From assembly GCF_003265705.1 (NCBI RefSeq), contig NW_020312785.1, forward strand, positions 19,930,968 to 19,994,967: DNA of 64,000 nucleotides. Direction: 5' to 3'. Numbering within the stretch: the first letter of the stretch is position 1; the number at the start of each line of letters is the position of its first letter. The position numbers and the translations under genes are program-made. The notes under the pieces are model-generated. The model saw only the letters and a list, made by a program, of their open reading frames with translations, ran no database searches and was not told the DNA's origin. Source of the stretch: Callorhinus ursinus (lineage: Eukaryota; Chordata; Mammalia; Carnivora; Otariidae). Shown here in pieces: positions 21,406-33,105 of this stretch.

Positions 21406-24269
21406 GCAAATGCTCATTCTAGCAAACCATACTGTGTCTCTGAAAATCAGCAAAATCATCATTTTATGTAGGTAACACTTGTTACCCACTGGGGTAATAT
21501 TTCATGACATGACACATATAATTGTCATTCCAGGAGATTAGGAAGATCCTTTAAAGTAGGAACCGTGTTACATCTAGTTTTGATTCTACACAGTGCTTAA
21601 CTCGTTTCAGGAATGCTTCACATATTGTTGATGTTTGGATTTTACCCAAACCTTTCCTATGTACGTCATCCCATCTAAGATCAAAAAGGAATATTGGCCA
21701 GTGAACAATTCTTTTTTTCTTTTTTTGTTCATAGAAAACATAGTTCTACATACATTGGAAAGCTATTTTTTGTTGCATCTTATATCAAACTAGTATTTTG
21801 TGATCCTTTCCTGAAGAAAAAGTATTTTATCCGCTCTCCCTTAGGTATAGGGTTGAAAACATTTGTAATGTGAATTAATTCTATTGGTTGCTTGAACGTC
21901 AAGACATACAGGCACTGAGATATTTTGCATCAAGGATCACAACATTGCTTCAACACAAAGGCCTTAAATAAAAAAACAAACATTCTTTTCCACTCACCCT
22001 TATGTGGACCATGCAGAGGAACAAAAACCTATACTATCGACTAATTCTTGTTCTTCAAGGACCGTTATGGACTTTCAAGTTAGCACGTTCCCAAGGCAAA
22101 TGGGATTGGGGAAGGGATGGCTTGACACCTTAGCTGTCACTACTCTCCTGTCAGCTGTCCCTGCAGCCTGAAGTGTCCCCACAAACCAGAGACCTTCTGA
22201 GCGGAAGCCCAGTTGCTGCCAGAGTGAGTGAGGAGGGCAGGAAAAGGTTGTGTTACCCAGTGACTGCTGCATCTTTCCAAGAGAATTCGCTACATAATTC
22301 CTCTAATGAAAATCTACCTTTTCAATAAAATTGGAAGAGGAATAAAAATGGAAATAGAATTGGTGCTTTTACCAAGACTCAACAAGCTTCCTATTCTGAT
22401 GCTAAAGCAATTAAAAAAAAAAAAAAAAGACAACACTATCTGTATATTCTTTGATCCAGTGGAAGCTTTAAAATTTCTGGGCCTGTGGTTTTAAGTGCTC
22501 AGCCCTCCTTGCTAACTCGGTGTTAAGCATTCCTAATCCAACCCATAGAAAATTTAACAGTTGTGTTTCTCGGAAAAAATTTCTTATTTTATTTCTTCCT
22601 CCTTTTTTCACTCAGGATCTCACAATGACCTTCACAGGAACTATTACAAAAGAGAAGCAAGGTCACCTATAAACTCGAAGACATGCCATCGTGAAATCGC
22701 TCACTGTCTTTTCTGCTTAAGGATTGGAGAGTTAAACGAGATGACATTTAAAGTCTTTCTTGCCCCAATGTCCTGTGAGATTCAAAGTTTAACTGTTATA
22801 ATTATATATCCTCTCTGGCTCTTAAAACCAAATCTGTCCTTTGCTTATGGTCCTCCTCTCCACGGGAATCTTTGATATCTCATTGTGTGGGTATGACAGT
22901 AATATGAAGGATCATGTTGTTTTCAGCACTTTATGCGAGGACATAGAGTTAGTGTAACCAACTCGATCCATGAGGGTGAGCACTCTTCGGCCTTGTAAAA
23001 AGACTGAGTTGTTTTCTTTAAACATTGCTCTCCACCAACAATAAACTATAAAATCCTAAATGATCTTCCAGATTTTGAGAAATACATTTGATATTCAATT
23101 TCTTTTATTTATTCTTTGCCTTGCTCTTTCAGGTGGCTCTGTGTTCTAAGTGGTTGTTGCCATATTTGGGCATCATTGGGAATTTCTGTTTTAAATAATG
23201 TATTTCTTCCAGATTCAACCATTGCCTGACTAGGGAGTTAGTCTCTAACATTTTGCATCTTCAAACTTTCATATATGGGAATGGAGAGGAGTAGAGGATT
23301 GAGCCACTAATGAGGTCTTTTCCTCTTCCTTAAAGATACTAAAGTGTGTTATAAGTGCCAATAGTGGGACTCTCTTAATAAAATTACCTGTAGTTCTTGT
23401 CCTCTGGAGCCAACAATTATAGAAGTAAGATCCCCAATCATCTTGTCTCCTCCACAGATTTGGCCATATATTGTTCTATTTATTGTGTTAACACCAAGCT
23501 AGGGAGTTCTATCAGGTTGCGAGCCGGGAGTACTGACCCAGGAGTGGGGACCCGCTCTAATTACTACCTTCTTAGAATAAGAATGAAGATAAGGACTTCT
23601 CCTGTTTTCAATTAAAAAACTTGGTTGTCTTTAGTCCTATAATACCTTAAGTCCTCACATGGGGCCGGTGGAATCTTACTGCTAACTTCATCCCCCCCAA
23701 TCCATCTGCATTTATACTAAATGAGGTGCTTATGAAAATAGGTAAAATGTTAGTCTCTTGTTCCCTTATTATTTTGTGTAGAAGCATTGTGATTTACTTT
23801 CACTGAATAGTGGAACAGCAGGTCCTTAAGCCTTTGGAAGACTGCTTTGGAAGACTGATGTTCTCGCAGTTTCTTCTCTGTTTTAATTATTTATTTTTTG
23901 GTTAATCACTTTTTCTTAATTGCATGGAAAGGACTATGTTTTCTTCTATAGCGGTGATATTACCTTTTAACCTCCTAATATCTTTAAGTCCTAGTACAGT
24001 TCATACTAGGCACTTAATAAAAAGAGTGACAAAGGAAGTGACAAGACTGGAATTTGTCCTATCAAATATGTTGACAAAATCTTGTCCCAAACACTATCGA
24101 TCACCTGTGCAACATTGATTCATTTCTCTAGTTGGTGTGGTCCAACCATTCCAACTTCTTCCTTTTTCACTGATCTACCTTTCTCTGCAGTCATATATTT
24201 GAAGGGAACTCCTCAAAACAATCTTGGTCTCAGGGGTAGGTTCTAAATGGTCTAAGACAAACATGATGA
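21406..24269. other. Unique sequence, no gene seen
   Basis: Single-copy DNA. The open frame at 22561-22875 (104 codons) shows no known domain and no flanking splice pattern that I trust. Poly-A tracts at 22412-22428 are not attached to a retrotransposed gene copy. Confidence 0.5.
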
Positions 24270-24630
24270 TTCCAAAGCTTTTGTCCATGACTGGTTTAAG
24301 CTAATGAGCTAGACATATTCTGGAATTTTTTTTTTCCTCCTGAAACCTGTACCTGGAAAAGATAGCTCTATTTTTCTGCCCTGGCCACTATTCTATCTGG
24401 ACATAGATGTCATCCAGAACTGTTTTAACCATCTAACGCCCTTACAAGAACTAGCAATAAAAGAATCCAAGGGACAGAAAGGTTCAAACCTGGGCCCTGA
24501 CAATACCATGCCTTAGGGCTGCCCAGTCTCTGGACTTCTTGTTACAAGAGGGAATTCATATCCTTATTGTTGAAGCAAGTCAAATCAAGATTTTATGTGA
24601 CTTGAAGCTATAGTCATCCTGATAGAAAAT
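24270..24630 (+). mobile_element. Ancient repeat, family not assigned (copy 2)
   Basis: Same family as 3985-4290. The readable order includes 'gtccatgactggtttaagctaatgagc', 'aacctgtacctggaaaaga', 'tggacttcttgttacaagagg' and 'ccttattgttgaagcaagtcaaatcaag'. The combination resembles an LTR- or MER-class element with a 3' end of the 'aataaa...aagccagtttgagtt' kind. Confidence 0.4.
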
Positions 24631-25497
24631 TGTTCCATATTTATGTTTTTCTGGAATGTCTAAAAATAAGACTTTAAGTAGTATACTCAGCCCTCCCTTG
24701 GGATCTTAGGTCTTGTAGAAAGCTATGAGGAAAAGTAATGAGGGAGTAAGAATTAGGTTATATTTACATAAATGTAGCAAAACAGATATGACCAAAATAT
24801 TTAATCTAAGAGGTCCTCACAATTCCAAAAGATTGGCTTTAGAAAGTAGCAATGAAAACTCCATTTTTTCCCCTGATGTTTCTAACTTCTGATCAGACAC
24901 CACAAGAGTGTGGAATGACCATTGGACTATGGAGAGATGGAATCTTCCAGTCCCCATTGACCACTACCAGACCCATACATGCATCCCACTCCAGCATGGA
25001 AAATCGGGAAGCCTTGCCATGTGCACTACACGGGTAAACAAGAGTTGGATATTTCATTTTTGCCTTTCCTTATGGTGTCACTCATACGAAGAGACCATCG
25101 TCAAGTAAACACCCTTCTGTTCCCATGTGAAGAGAGAAGATCTGTATCATTTTACCTCAAAACACATAGCAGAAAGAACTTGATGCAATTCCACATCTAG
25201 TTTTGCAAATCTGTTGGCATGAGAAGTCTTAGTAATGGATTTGAATGCATCCTAGATTTTATTGTGCCAATATCAATTGAATTAAGACTTCAAACCTTTT
25301 CAGGGAACTTCCCATCCTTCATTTCAGATGAATGCACAGACTGTTTTCAACTACTGAAGTGCTGGCCCCAAAGTGAAAAATGACTACCTCTCAGCTAAGG
25401 TGGATCGCAGAAACCCACAACATCAAGTTTTGATCAGGATCCAAAACGATTTTTTTTTCTTTTAGTGTAAATAATAATTGCTACTCTTTCCAGAATC
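24631..25497. other. Unique sequence, no gene seen
   Basis: Three overlapping short frames between 24852 and 25200 are shadows of one another. None matches a family I know. Confidence 0.5.
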
Positions 25498-25640
25498 ATA
25501 CTGTGGGCTGTAGTGGAACGAGCACTGGGCTAGGACAGAAGTCCTGGACTCTAGAATTTTGCTCTGCTCCTGTCACTTTATTTCTGTGTAACTAGGAAAA
25601 TAACTTACCTCCTTGAATTTCTGATTAAAAAACTGATGTT
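25498..25640 (+). mobile_element. MIR-type remnant hit by a SINE
   Basis: 'gtgggctgtagtggaacgagcactgggctaggacagaagtcctggactctag', 'tctgtgtaactaggaaaataacttacctcc' follow forward MIR/MIR3 order. Its 3' end is interrupted by the SINE that starts at 25644. Confidence 0.7.
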
Positions 25641-25643
25641 AGA

Positions 25644-25787
25644 GGTGCCTCGGTGGTTCATTCAGTTAAGTGTCAAACTGATCTTGGTCTCAGCTCAGGT
25701 CTTGATCTCAGGGTTGTGAGTTCAAGCCCCACATTGAGCTTCATGCTGGTCATGGAGCCTACATTAAAAAAAAAGAAAAGAAAAGAA
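25644..25787 (+). mobile_element. Can-SINE, older short form
   Basis: The head 'aggtgcctcggtggttcattcagttaagtg' and 'ctcaggtcttgatctcagggttgtgagttcaag' match the tRNA-like part. The CT-rich middle is nearly absent, and the tail is A-rich with AAAAG units. The flanks AAACTGATGTTAGA and AAACTGATATTAAA form a degraded target duplication. Divergence and structure suggest an older subfamily than the other copies. Confidence 0.85.
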
Positions 25788-27329
25788 ACTGATATTAAAG
25801 TGACAACAACCAGTTTTGCCAAATAGTTTCTAAAAAGATTGTCAGAAAAATCAATACAATAAACACAAAAGGACTTATAAAAATATCAGATACCATTATT
25901 ATTATTAGTCTAACTTTTATTTAGGAGAAGACTTAAAGACATGCCCAAATTGGTTGCATTTTAAAGGGCTGAAATGCCAAACTTGGGGGTAAGGATACCT
26001 GGTCCTCCTTATGGCCCCCCAGCTGTACACTTCCCAAGCATCATTAAATTCATGACCTCTTTGTTTTTTCTTTTTAAAGTTAAAATGGTGTTAACTTAAC
26101 AGAAGGCTATTGAGTTCTTATTATATCCTGATCTAGTTTGGGACACGAAGGATACAAAGACATACAAGAAGCTTATAATCTAGTAGTGGAAAGGGCCCAA
26201 TTAGAGAATACAAAATATGAGGCAGTAAGTAGGAAGACCATGGTATGGGCAGAAAGCTATGGGAAATCAAAGGCAGAATACCTGTTCTAATTTGAGGTTC
26301 TTGATCTCAAGTGCTGAGGCTGAGGAATAACATTGTTTAATTTCTCCCTAATAACCAGTTCTCATTAATTTTCTCAAGTTTCCCAGAACAGTATAGCCAA
26401 TGTGAATCCCAGTATAGACTTTCAAGGTTTTACAGACTACCCCCACCCCCAGCAGGTTTTAAAACAGATGCGAGACAAGGCTCACTAAATGATTAATTTT
26501 CATCTCAACTTTCATTATGTTGATAACATTTTTGAGGGCAAGGGATACACCAGAGCCCTCTGAATGCCAAAAGGAGAATGAGGTTGCTGGCTAAGGGTGT
26601 ACTGAATAGCTTAGGGGGTTATGCCTGAAAGAGTTCTTCTCTTTCCTCCTGAGCATTGTGTAGATGGCATGTTTTATGGGAGTCTTTAGTTGGAAAAGAA
26701 ATTGAGGCAGGGAGAAGGTGCATTATTTGCAAAAATTCTGATCATGAGAATGATGAAAAGGAAGAGGTAATAGCATTAAGAATCCTGATTGATAGCTTGT
26801 TGAATTACCACTTATAGTTTAAAAACAATTACTCTAAATATGTCTTTTTTTGTAATTGGTAGACTTATAACCAAAGCAGAAGGAATAGAGAGTTTTGTTT
26901 TACCATTCATTCCTGTAGCATCCATCCATTCTCTGCTAACATGTGGCTATGAAGTTGGGAATAAATGCACAAAAACATACATCCCATCTGACTCACTGAC
27001 CATATCACTATGGCAAGTTCCATGTTACTATTTGGAACTTTTCTTACCTTCTGAAATTGAAGTCAGGAAGTAAATACTTGTTTAGATGAGAAATGGAGCT
27101 TGACAAAAAAATTTAACCAACTGTTTTGGCGATCTCACATTGCTTAATCATGCCATGAATAGTGAATGGGCTTTTACAGACAGATTATTTTACTGTTGGC
27201 CCTAAAGGAACTTCCTGTGCTCCTCCCCACACTGGGGTCTCTCCTGCCATGTTGCAGCCATCATCCTTATGGCCACAGTGGGAAAAGAGGAACATGGGTG
27301 TTGGAAACTCAGTGATCTCTCCTCCATGG
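25788..27329. other. Mostly unique; weak old-repeat wording at 26100-26285
   Basis: 26100-26285 resembles a widespread old mammalian repeat ('ttattatatcctgatctagtttgggacacgaaggatacaaagacat...agaagcttataatctagt'), not assigned. No gene or RNA is seen in the remainder. Confidence 0.4.
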
Positions 27330-27850
27330 TGTTCAGGTTACTAATGCTGCAGAGTCAGTTACCCCAACATTTAGCAATTTAAAATGACTGCTTCTTTCTG
27401 CTCACAGTTTTATGAGTCAGAAATGTGGAAGCTCTTCACTGGGCAGTCCTTGCTTGGGGTTTCTCATGAAATTGCAGTCAGTTTTTGGTTATTGCTGTAG
27501 TCATCTGAAGGCTTGACTGGACTGGGTGTCCAAGATGGTACACTCATAGAGTTGGCAGTTGAAGACGACTGTTGTCTGGAGCTCAGCTGGAGTGTTGACC
27601 AGAATGTTTACATGTAGCTCGCCAGTGTGGCAGTCTCAGGACAGTTGTATTCTTATATGGGGTCTCAGGGCTGTAAAACATGAGTGTTCCTGCTAACAAG
27701 ATAAAAGCCACATTGCCTTTTGTGCCCTAAGAAATCACATAACATTACTTCTGCCATGATCTATTGGTTACAGAGAAGCAACGAGCTCACTTAGATTCAA
27801 AGGAGGGGATTTAGGCTCTACCTCTTGATGCAGGAGTAGCAAGGCTCTAG
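27330..27850 (-). mobile_element. MLT1-like MaLR LTR, inverted
   Basis: The order 'ttcaggttactaatgctgcag', 'gctcacagttttatgagtcagaaatg', 'gcagtccttgcttggggtttctcatgaaattgcagtcag', 'gtagtcatctgaaggcttgactgg', 'cacataacattacttctgccatgatctattggttac' matches an inverted old MaLR-type LTR. It appears solitary, without internal viral sequence. The subfamily is uncertain. Confidence 0.65.
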
Positions 27851-28689
27851 AAAAACATAGGAGATGAGAGATATTTTGTGGACATCTTTGGAAAATACAA
27901 TGTACCGAAAGTGGTGAAACACTGCTCTGCATGAATTTCAGTACTGTTTATTAGTTCTGCTGTTGAATATTCTGTGATATTGCTAATGTTGTGTTAGCTC
28001 ACTTTAATGATCCCTGTAGTTCTTTTGATGTTTATTTTTCTTCCTTTTTTTTGTTAAGTCAAAAAGAATCACTTTTGTTAATTTCAAAAAGAAATCCAAT
28101 TTGCCGGTTTCAGATACAGGTTAGTCTCCATGTAAGGCTGTATTATTCAATTGTAGAAGATACACAGTTTGCTAGAAATACTTGCTCCCTTCACTTCCAC
28201 ATTCCAATCAGGGGGGCCTGCTTGTCCTTACCCGTGGATTGCCTCCCTATGATCAGACTAGGTCTGGGAAGGAATTCTGAAAGTTTCTTCACATTACAGA
28301 ATTTCTGGCTCACCATCATGCTTATTATTAACCTTGGTTCCCCAATGTCCGTTACTCAGAGTCCCTATCTAGATGCAGAAATACTATAGTTCAAACTGGT
28401 CTGTGATCTTTGAACCCTGGGCTATGCACCTGTGGGTTGTTTGGACAGCTAGGCCTCACCTGCAACTCCTGCCTTAATAACATTCTTGAACTTGACCTCT
28501 GGTATCAGTCCTTACCTTGTGAAACCCTAGTTCTTAACCTTGGATAGATCACCTTAGGAATGGGAGTAGGAAGGCTGTTCAGAGTTCTTTCAGCAGACAT
28601 TTTAAGATCAAATGTTATCTTAATATAAGATTATTTTGTGATATCTGAGCGCAGTATTTTGGATTCTCACTAGAATCTAGGTTCTCTGG
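27851..28689. other. Unique sequence; one unassigned 132-codon frame
   Basis: An open frame at 27991-28389 on the plus strand has no recognised domain, signal peptide or family resemblance. I read it as chance. Nothing else is visible. Confidence 0.5.
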
Positions 28690-28905
28690 ATAGTATAACA
28701 TGCTGATTAAGAGCTTAGTATTAAGAATTAGATAGTCTAAGGGTTGAATCCTGGGCATGTAACTCCCTGGGTCTCAGTTTTCTCATCTTTAAAATGCAAA
28801 TAATATTAGAATCTACAAGAAAGGGTTGTTGTGAAAAATAAATGAGATAGCAGAGCTCTGTCATTTGTTCTAGTAACTGCACTTAGTCAATTCTCAACTA
28901 TATTA
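28690..28905 (+). mobile_element. MIR SINE remnant
   Basis: Nearly full-length forward MIR: 'acatgctgattaagagcttag', 'gtctaagggttgaatcctgg', 'tctcagttttctcatctttaaaatgcaaataat', 'gggttgttgtgaaaaataaatgag' and 'ctagtaactgcacttagtcaattctcaa'. Confidence 0.85.
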
Positions 28906-29937
28906 GGTGTTATCATCATCATCCTCATTATTTCAAGTAGGAGCTTTACTTTTTAGCTTTGCATATCTAGCACCTATGACAATACCTCTCATATAGTAAG
29001 CCCTCGATGTTGAATTAATACACGTATATCTGTTGAATCTTGAAAAAAGATAAATTGGATGAAAAAGTGTAAATTTTTGTCAAAGCCAAAATTATTCTGA
29101 TAACACATCTAGGTATAAAATAAGTCAGTCGTACCAGGATTGGTGTCACTAGCATGATCTGGAACCTGCAGTGTGCAACTGAAGAAGCAGAGAAGAAGAA
29201 GGCAGGTTCAACAGTGTTGGAAGTGAGTCCAGTCAGACTGCTGGAATGTTGTGTCTTGAAAGACAAAGATGGGTGGAGGGTATCTGGCCAAGCATACAGC
29301 CTCACCAAAGTCCAATAATGCTTCAAGGCATGGCAAGAAGAAGTACTGGATGGGGGTCGGCATCTGGGATGTCTGTCCAAGATCCAATTATAGTCAAGGA
29401 CCAAATCCTTGCCTGGAAAAGCCCTGAAAACCCAGGCGAGGCCTCAATCCAAATAGACTCAGTCTTAGGCTACGCCTAAACATAAGAGAAAAAAGCATGA
29501 GCCCAGAACAGCAAGGACAACTTAGGGACTTAGACTCAAGAATAAGGCTTACATGCAAATGCTAGATCAGAACCAGACTAGCAGAAAGGTAGAAATAATG
29601 CTAAGTCTTTGGAATATTGAACTTGAGTTAAAAAAATATCCCCTGATCAAGATCAAGATAGATTTTAGTTCCAAAGGCAGGGCTGAGTCTGCAGATAGAG
29701 GCCACATGACCCCAGATGTGAGGAAGGGAAATTCGAGAAATCATTTTTGAATGAGATTTTTCTCTCATTTTGCATCTGCAGCAAATCTCTATAAGAGCAT
29801 CATTTCAAACATTCTCTAGGTGGGAGGATGAAATTAAAGTTAAATTTAGGAATAATTTCCTTTTGCGTTGGTTTATGGTGATACATTTGTATGTTTCCAC
29901 AATAACCTACAGATATTACCCTCTCTTTGTGTCTCTT
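28906..29937. other. Unique sequence, no gene seen
   Basis: No repeat is assigned. Opposed frames near 29015-29479 overlap and show no known protein features. Confidence 0.5.
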
Positions 29938-30510
29938 TTACTTTATTTAAATATAATTCATAATTCACATACCATGCAATTCATTCATTCAAAATGAATC
30001 AAAATTCACTCAAAATCAATCTATAATTCAGTGGTTTTTAATATATTCACAGAGTTGTGCAGCCATGACCACAATACATTTTGGAACATTTCGTCACCCC
30101 AAAAAGGAAGTCCATATCCCTTAGTAGTCACTCCCCAATCCCACCCCTCTCCTCCCAGCCCCTGACAATCACTAATCTACATTCTTTCTCTATGGATATG
30201 CACATTCAGGACATTTCATATAAATGGAATCATACAATATATGGTTTTTGTGACTGGCTCCTTTCACTTAGCATAATGTTTTCAAGGTTCATCCATGTTA
30301 TAGCATAAATCAGCACTTCATTCCTTTTTATGGCTGAATAATATTCCATCCTATAGACATATTACATTTTCTATTCATCAACTGATGAACATTTGAATTG
30401 TTGCTACTTTTCAGCTATTATGAAAAATGCTGCTATGAACATGTGTATAAAAGATTTTGTGTGGACATATGTTTTCAGTAGTCTTGGATATATATCTAGC
30501 AGTATAATTG
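29938..30510 (-). mobile_element. Old L1M 3' end, inverted
   Basis: Read on the plus strand it follows the reverse of an L1MB/L1MC-type 3' region: 'aattcataattcacataccatgcaattc', 'ttcacagagttgtgcagccatgac', 'atttcatataaatggaatcatacaatat', 'ggctcctttcacttagcataatg', 'ggctgaataatattccatcc' and 'tatgaaaaatgctgctatgaacatg'. The part nearer 30500 derives from the end of ORF2 but carries stops and no usable frame. Confidence 0.8.
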
Positions 30511-30684
30511 ACATCACTCTCTAAAATTCTTGTTAAACTAACTGAAGTCATTTTAAAAGTATTTCAATAAATTGTTTGATAATTTCCTCTTCTATCCCAC
30601 ATACACCTTTTTGGTCTTAAAGCATAGAAATAAACAATAGATAAAGTACCTGCCTTCATGGAGCTTCCATTCCTCTACAAAGCT

Positions 30685-30770
30685 GTAAGCCCTTGAGAAC
30701 AAAACTATAATTATTTTATTCCCTGATCTATTCACAGTGCCTAGCACAGCTCTGCTCAATAAGTTAATAT
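30685..30770 (+). mobile_element. L2 LINE tail fragment
   Basis: 'agctgtaagcccttgagaacaaaactata', 'atctattcacagtgcctagcacagctctgctcaataagtt' is a clear L2 tail. The next SINE inserted at its end. Confidence 0.7.
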
Positions 30771-30787
30771 AAGAATTAATTAGTGTA

Positions 30788-30984
30788 GGGCGCCTGGGTG
30801 GCTCAGTTGGTTAAGCGACTGCCTTTGGCTCAGGTCATGATCCTGGAGTCCCAGGATCGAGTCCCGCATCAGGCTCCCTGCTGAGCAGGGGAGCCTGCTT
30901 CTCCCTCTGACCCTCTTCCCTCTCGTGCTCTCTATCTCTCATTCTCTCTCTCTCAAATAAATAAATAAAATCTTTGAAAAAAAA
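30788..30984 (+). mobile_element. Can-SINE with perfect 17-bp duplication
   Basis: The complete SINE starts GGGCGCCTGGGTGGCTCAGT and carries TTAAGCGACTGCCTTTGGCT, the best-preserved head in the window. Identical flanks AAGAATTAATTAGTGTA lie at 30771-30787 and 30985-31001. The clean head, intact tail and perfect duplication point to a young insertion. Confidence 0.97.
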
Positions 30985-31420
30985 AAGAATTAATTAGTGT
31001 ACCATCAACCTTTAGAAAAAACTTAAATCATAAATAATGTTTAAATAGAGTTTGGTGCCTGTTTCACTACTGAACTGTAGAAACAGTTCAATCCCTTTCA
31101 AATGCCTCTAATTTGCTAAGGAAGTTCCCGTTTTACGTGTGCTCCTAAATGAAGCTCTCTTGCCTACCATGAAGCATCCACCATTTCCCCCTCCATCTTG
31201 GAATGTGGACTCAATGGGACCCAAGCCCCCACATTGCCATCCTGATGGTGAAAAATACTTGTAGCTTTCTGTCCAGGGCTTTGAGGACCTCTCCGGATGC
31301 TCCTACGATGTGTTTAGGCCTGCGTTCTTTTTTCCTGAATGCCAATTTTTTCTACTGCTACCTCCTTTAATGAGAAAAACATCCTCCACCCTACTTAGGT
31401 TATACACTATAAATACTATA

Positions 31421-31834
31421 CAGCAATCCCCCCTTATCCATGGTTTTGGTAACCCACAGTCAACCACATTGGAAGCAGATGAACAGAAGGTCAATAATAG
31501 CTTAACACTAAGTCCAGTACCTATGTCATTCAACTCATCATGGAGGTATTTTATCATCTCATCATCACAAGAAAGGTGAGTACAACACAATAAGATATTC
31601 TGAGAAAGAGAGACCACATTCATGTTACTTTTATTACACTATATTGTTATAATTATTCTATTTTATTATTTGTTTTTGTTAGTCTCTTACTGTGTCTAAT
31701 TAGCAAATTAAAATTTATCATACGTGTATATATAGGAAAAAATGTAGTATCTATATGGTTCAGTACAATCTCAAGTTTCAGGTATCCACTGGGAGTCTTG
31801 GAATATATCCCCCGTGGATAAGGGGGGATTGCTG
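31421..31834. mobile_element. Tigger-type (TcMar) non-autonomous DNA transposon
   Basis: A 414-bp element begins CAGCAATCCCCCCTTATCCA and ends with the exact reverse complement of those 20 bases. TA dinucleotides flank both ends (31419-31420, 31835-31836), as expected for Tc1/mariner-class transposition. Internal landmarks match deletion derivatives of Tigger1. There is no transposase frame. The ends are unusually well preserved for a mammalian Tigger. Confidence 0.9.
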
Positions 31835-31870
31835 TATTCTAATACTGAGTGTTCATGACTAGCCTTTACT

Positions 31871-31873
<3 letters not shown>

Positions 31874-31931
<58 letters not shown>

Positions 31932-32122
31932 AAAGATTCTGTTTATCTACTTGCCCTACTTGCCAGAGAGAGGGAGCACAAGCAGGCAGAGCAGCAGGCA
32001 GAGGGAGGAGAAGTAGGCTCCCTGCTGAGCAGAGAGACCCATATGGGGCTCAATCTCAGGACCCTGAGATCATGACCTAAGCCAAAGGCAGATGCCCAAC
32101 CAACCGAGCCACCCAGGTGCCC
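31874..32122 (-). mobile_element. Can-SINE, minus strand, with long TTTA tail
   Basis: An inverted SINE whose tail has expanded to about 14 TTTA units (31874-31928). The head ends 'gagccacccaggtgcccc'. The 15-bp duplication CTAGCCTTTACTTTA is at 31859-31873 and 32123-32137. Its 3' duplication directly abuts the duplication of the next SINE. Confidence 0.95.
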
Positions 32123-32152
32123 CTAGCCTTTACTTTAAATAGCTCATAGAGA

Positions 32153-32338
32153 GGGATGCCTGGGTGGCTCAGTTGGTCACTCTTGATTTCAGCTCAGGTC
32201 ATGATCTCAGGGTCGTGAGATCGAGCCCCCTTTGTCAGGGTCCATGCTCAGCAAGGAGTCTGCTGAAGATTCTCTCTCTCCCTCTTCCTGCCCCTCCTTC
32301 TCCACTCACTTACTCTCTCTCTTTCTGAAAAAAAGTTC
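32153..32338 (+). mobile_element. Can-SINE, plus strand, paired with the previous one
   Basis: A SINE with head GGATGCCTGGGTGGCTCAGT and a short A tail. The flanks AATAGCTCATAGAGA (32138-32152) and AATAGTTCATAGAGA (32339-32353) differ by one base. Body divergence is greater than in the 30788 copy, so it is probably older. It lies head-to-head with the preceding inverted SINE. Confidence 0.93.
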
Positions 32339-32859
32339 AATAGTTCATAGAGATGTTTCTGATTCTGGGCTTTTATCGCTGCTGCTTTCTTCTCTTCCCG
32401 TGAAGAGAATTACTGAGGTGAGGAATGGCTGGGGTGAGGAGCTCTGACCTGTAGGACAGCCTGCTTACCATTCACCAGGGTACTCAAAAGTTTTCTCTCC
32501 CCTCTGACAACAACCAATTATGGAACCAGTTTTGTGCGTCTTGAATCTCTTATTTTCTCACAATGAATTCTTCCAACTGGTGGTCTCTGGTTGCTCATGC
32601 AAACGGACCCTTGAAGAATCGTTTTTGCAATGTTTCCAGACATCAGCAAAAGTCTGAATTATGAGGATGAGCAGCTTAAGTCTCAAAGTTCGTTCCTGCT
32701 GCAGCAGCATTTAGTGCAAAATGTAATTTGACAACATTCTGCTCAACGTCTCTTGTGACCACCCACATGTGAGTCTGTTTCAATTACGGCTTTGTATTTA
32801 TGAGTTTGGAAATAGATTTAAGAGTAGGCCAGTAGTTCAGGTAATTTCAATATGAACTG

Positions 32860-32975
32860 GCAGCACTCTCGATCCAGTGATTTAATTTGTATCTTGTGCA
32901 AGTCACTAAAATGCTCTGAAATTCAAGCTCATCTTTTGTAAGAAGGGGGTTATTTACCCTCTAGAGTGACGATGA
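32860..32975 (+). mobile_element. Possible MIR remnant
   Basis: 'ttgtatcttgtgcaagtcactaaaatgctctgaaattcaagctcatcttttgtaag' is forward MIR order with many changes. Confidence 0.5.
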
Positions 32976-32984
32976 TAATAGCTA

Positions 32985-33105
32985 ATGTTTGTTGTATTAC
33001 GTCTGGGAACTAGGCACAATTTCACACCCTTTGTAGCTATCAGCTCGATGATTCCTCACACCAATCCCATGAAATAGGTGCTATTATGCTACAGGGTAAA
33101 ATCAT
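32985..33105 (-). mobile_element. MIR remnant, inverted
   Basis: 'taatgtttgttgtattacgtctgggaactaggcac', 'gattcctcacaccaatcccatgaaataggtgctatta' is the first half of an inverted MIR. Confidence 0.65.

Noticed and set aside
22412..22428. Processed pseudogene tail
   Set aside because: The poly-A tract has no upstream cDNA-like body and no target duplication.
27330..27850. Full endogenous retrovirus
   Set aside because: Only LTR-like sequence of the MaLR type is seen here and at 19980, 46028 and 62425. No gag, pol or env remnant was recognised beside any of them.
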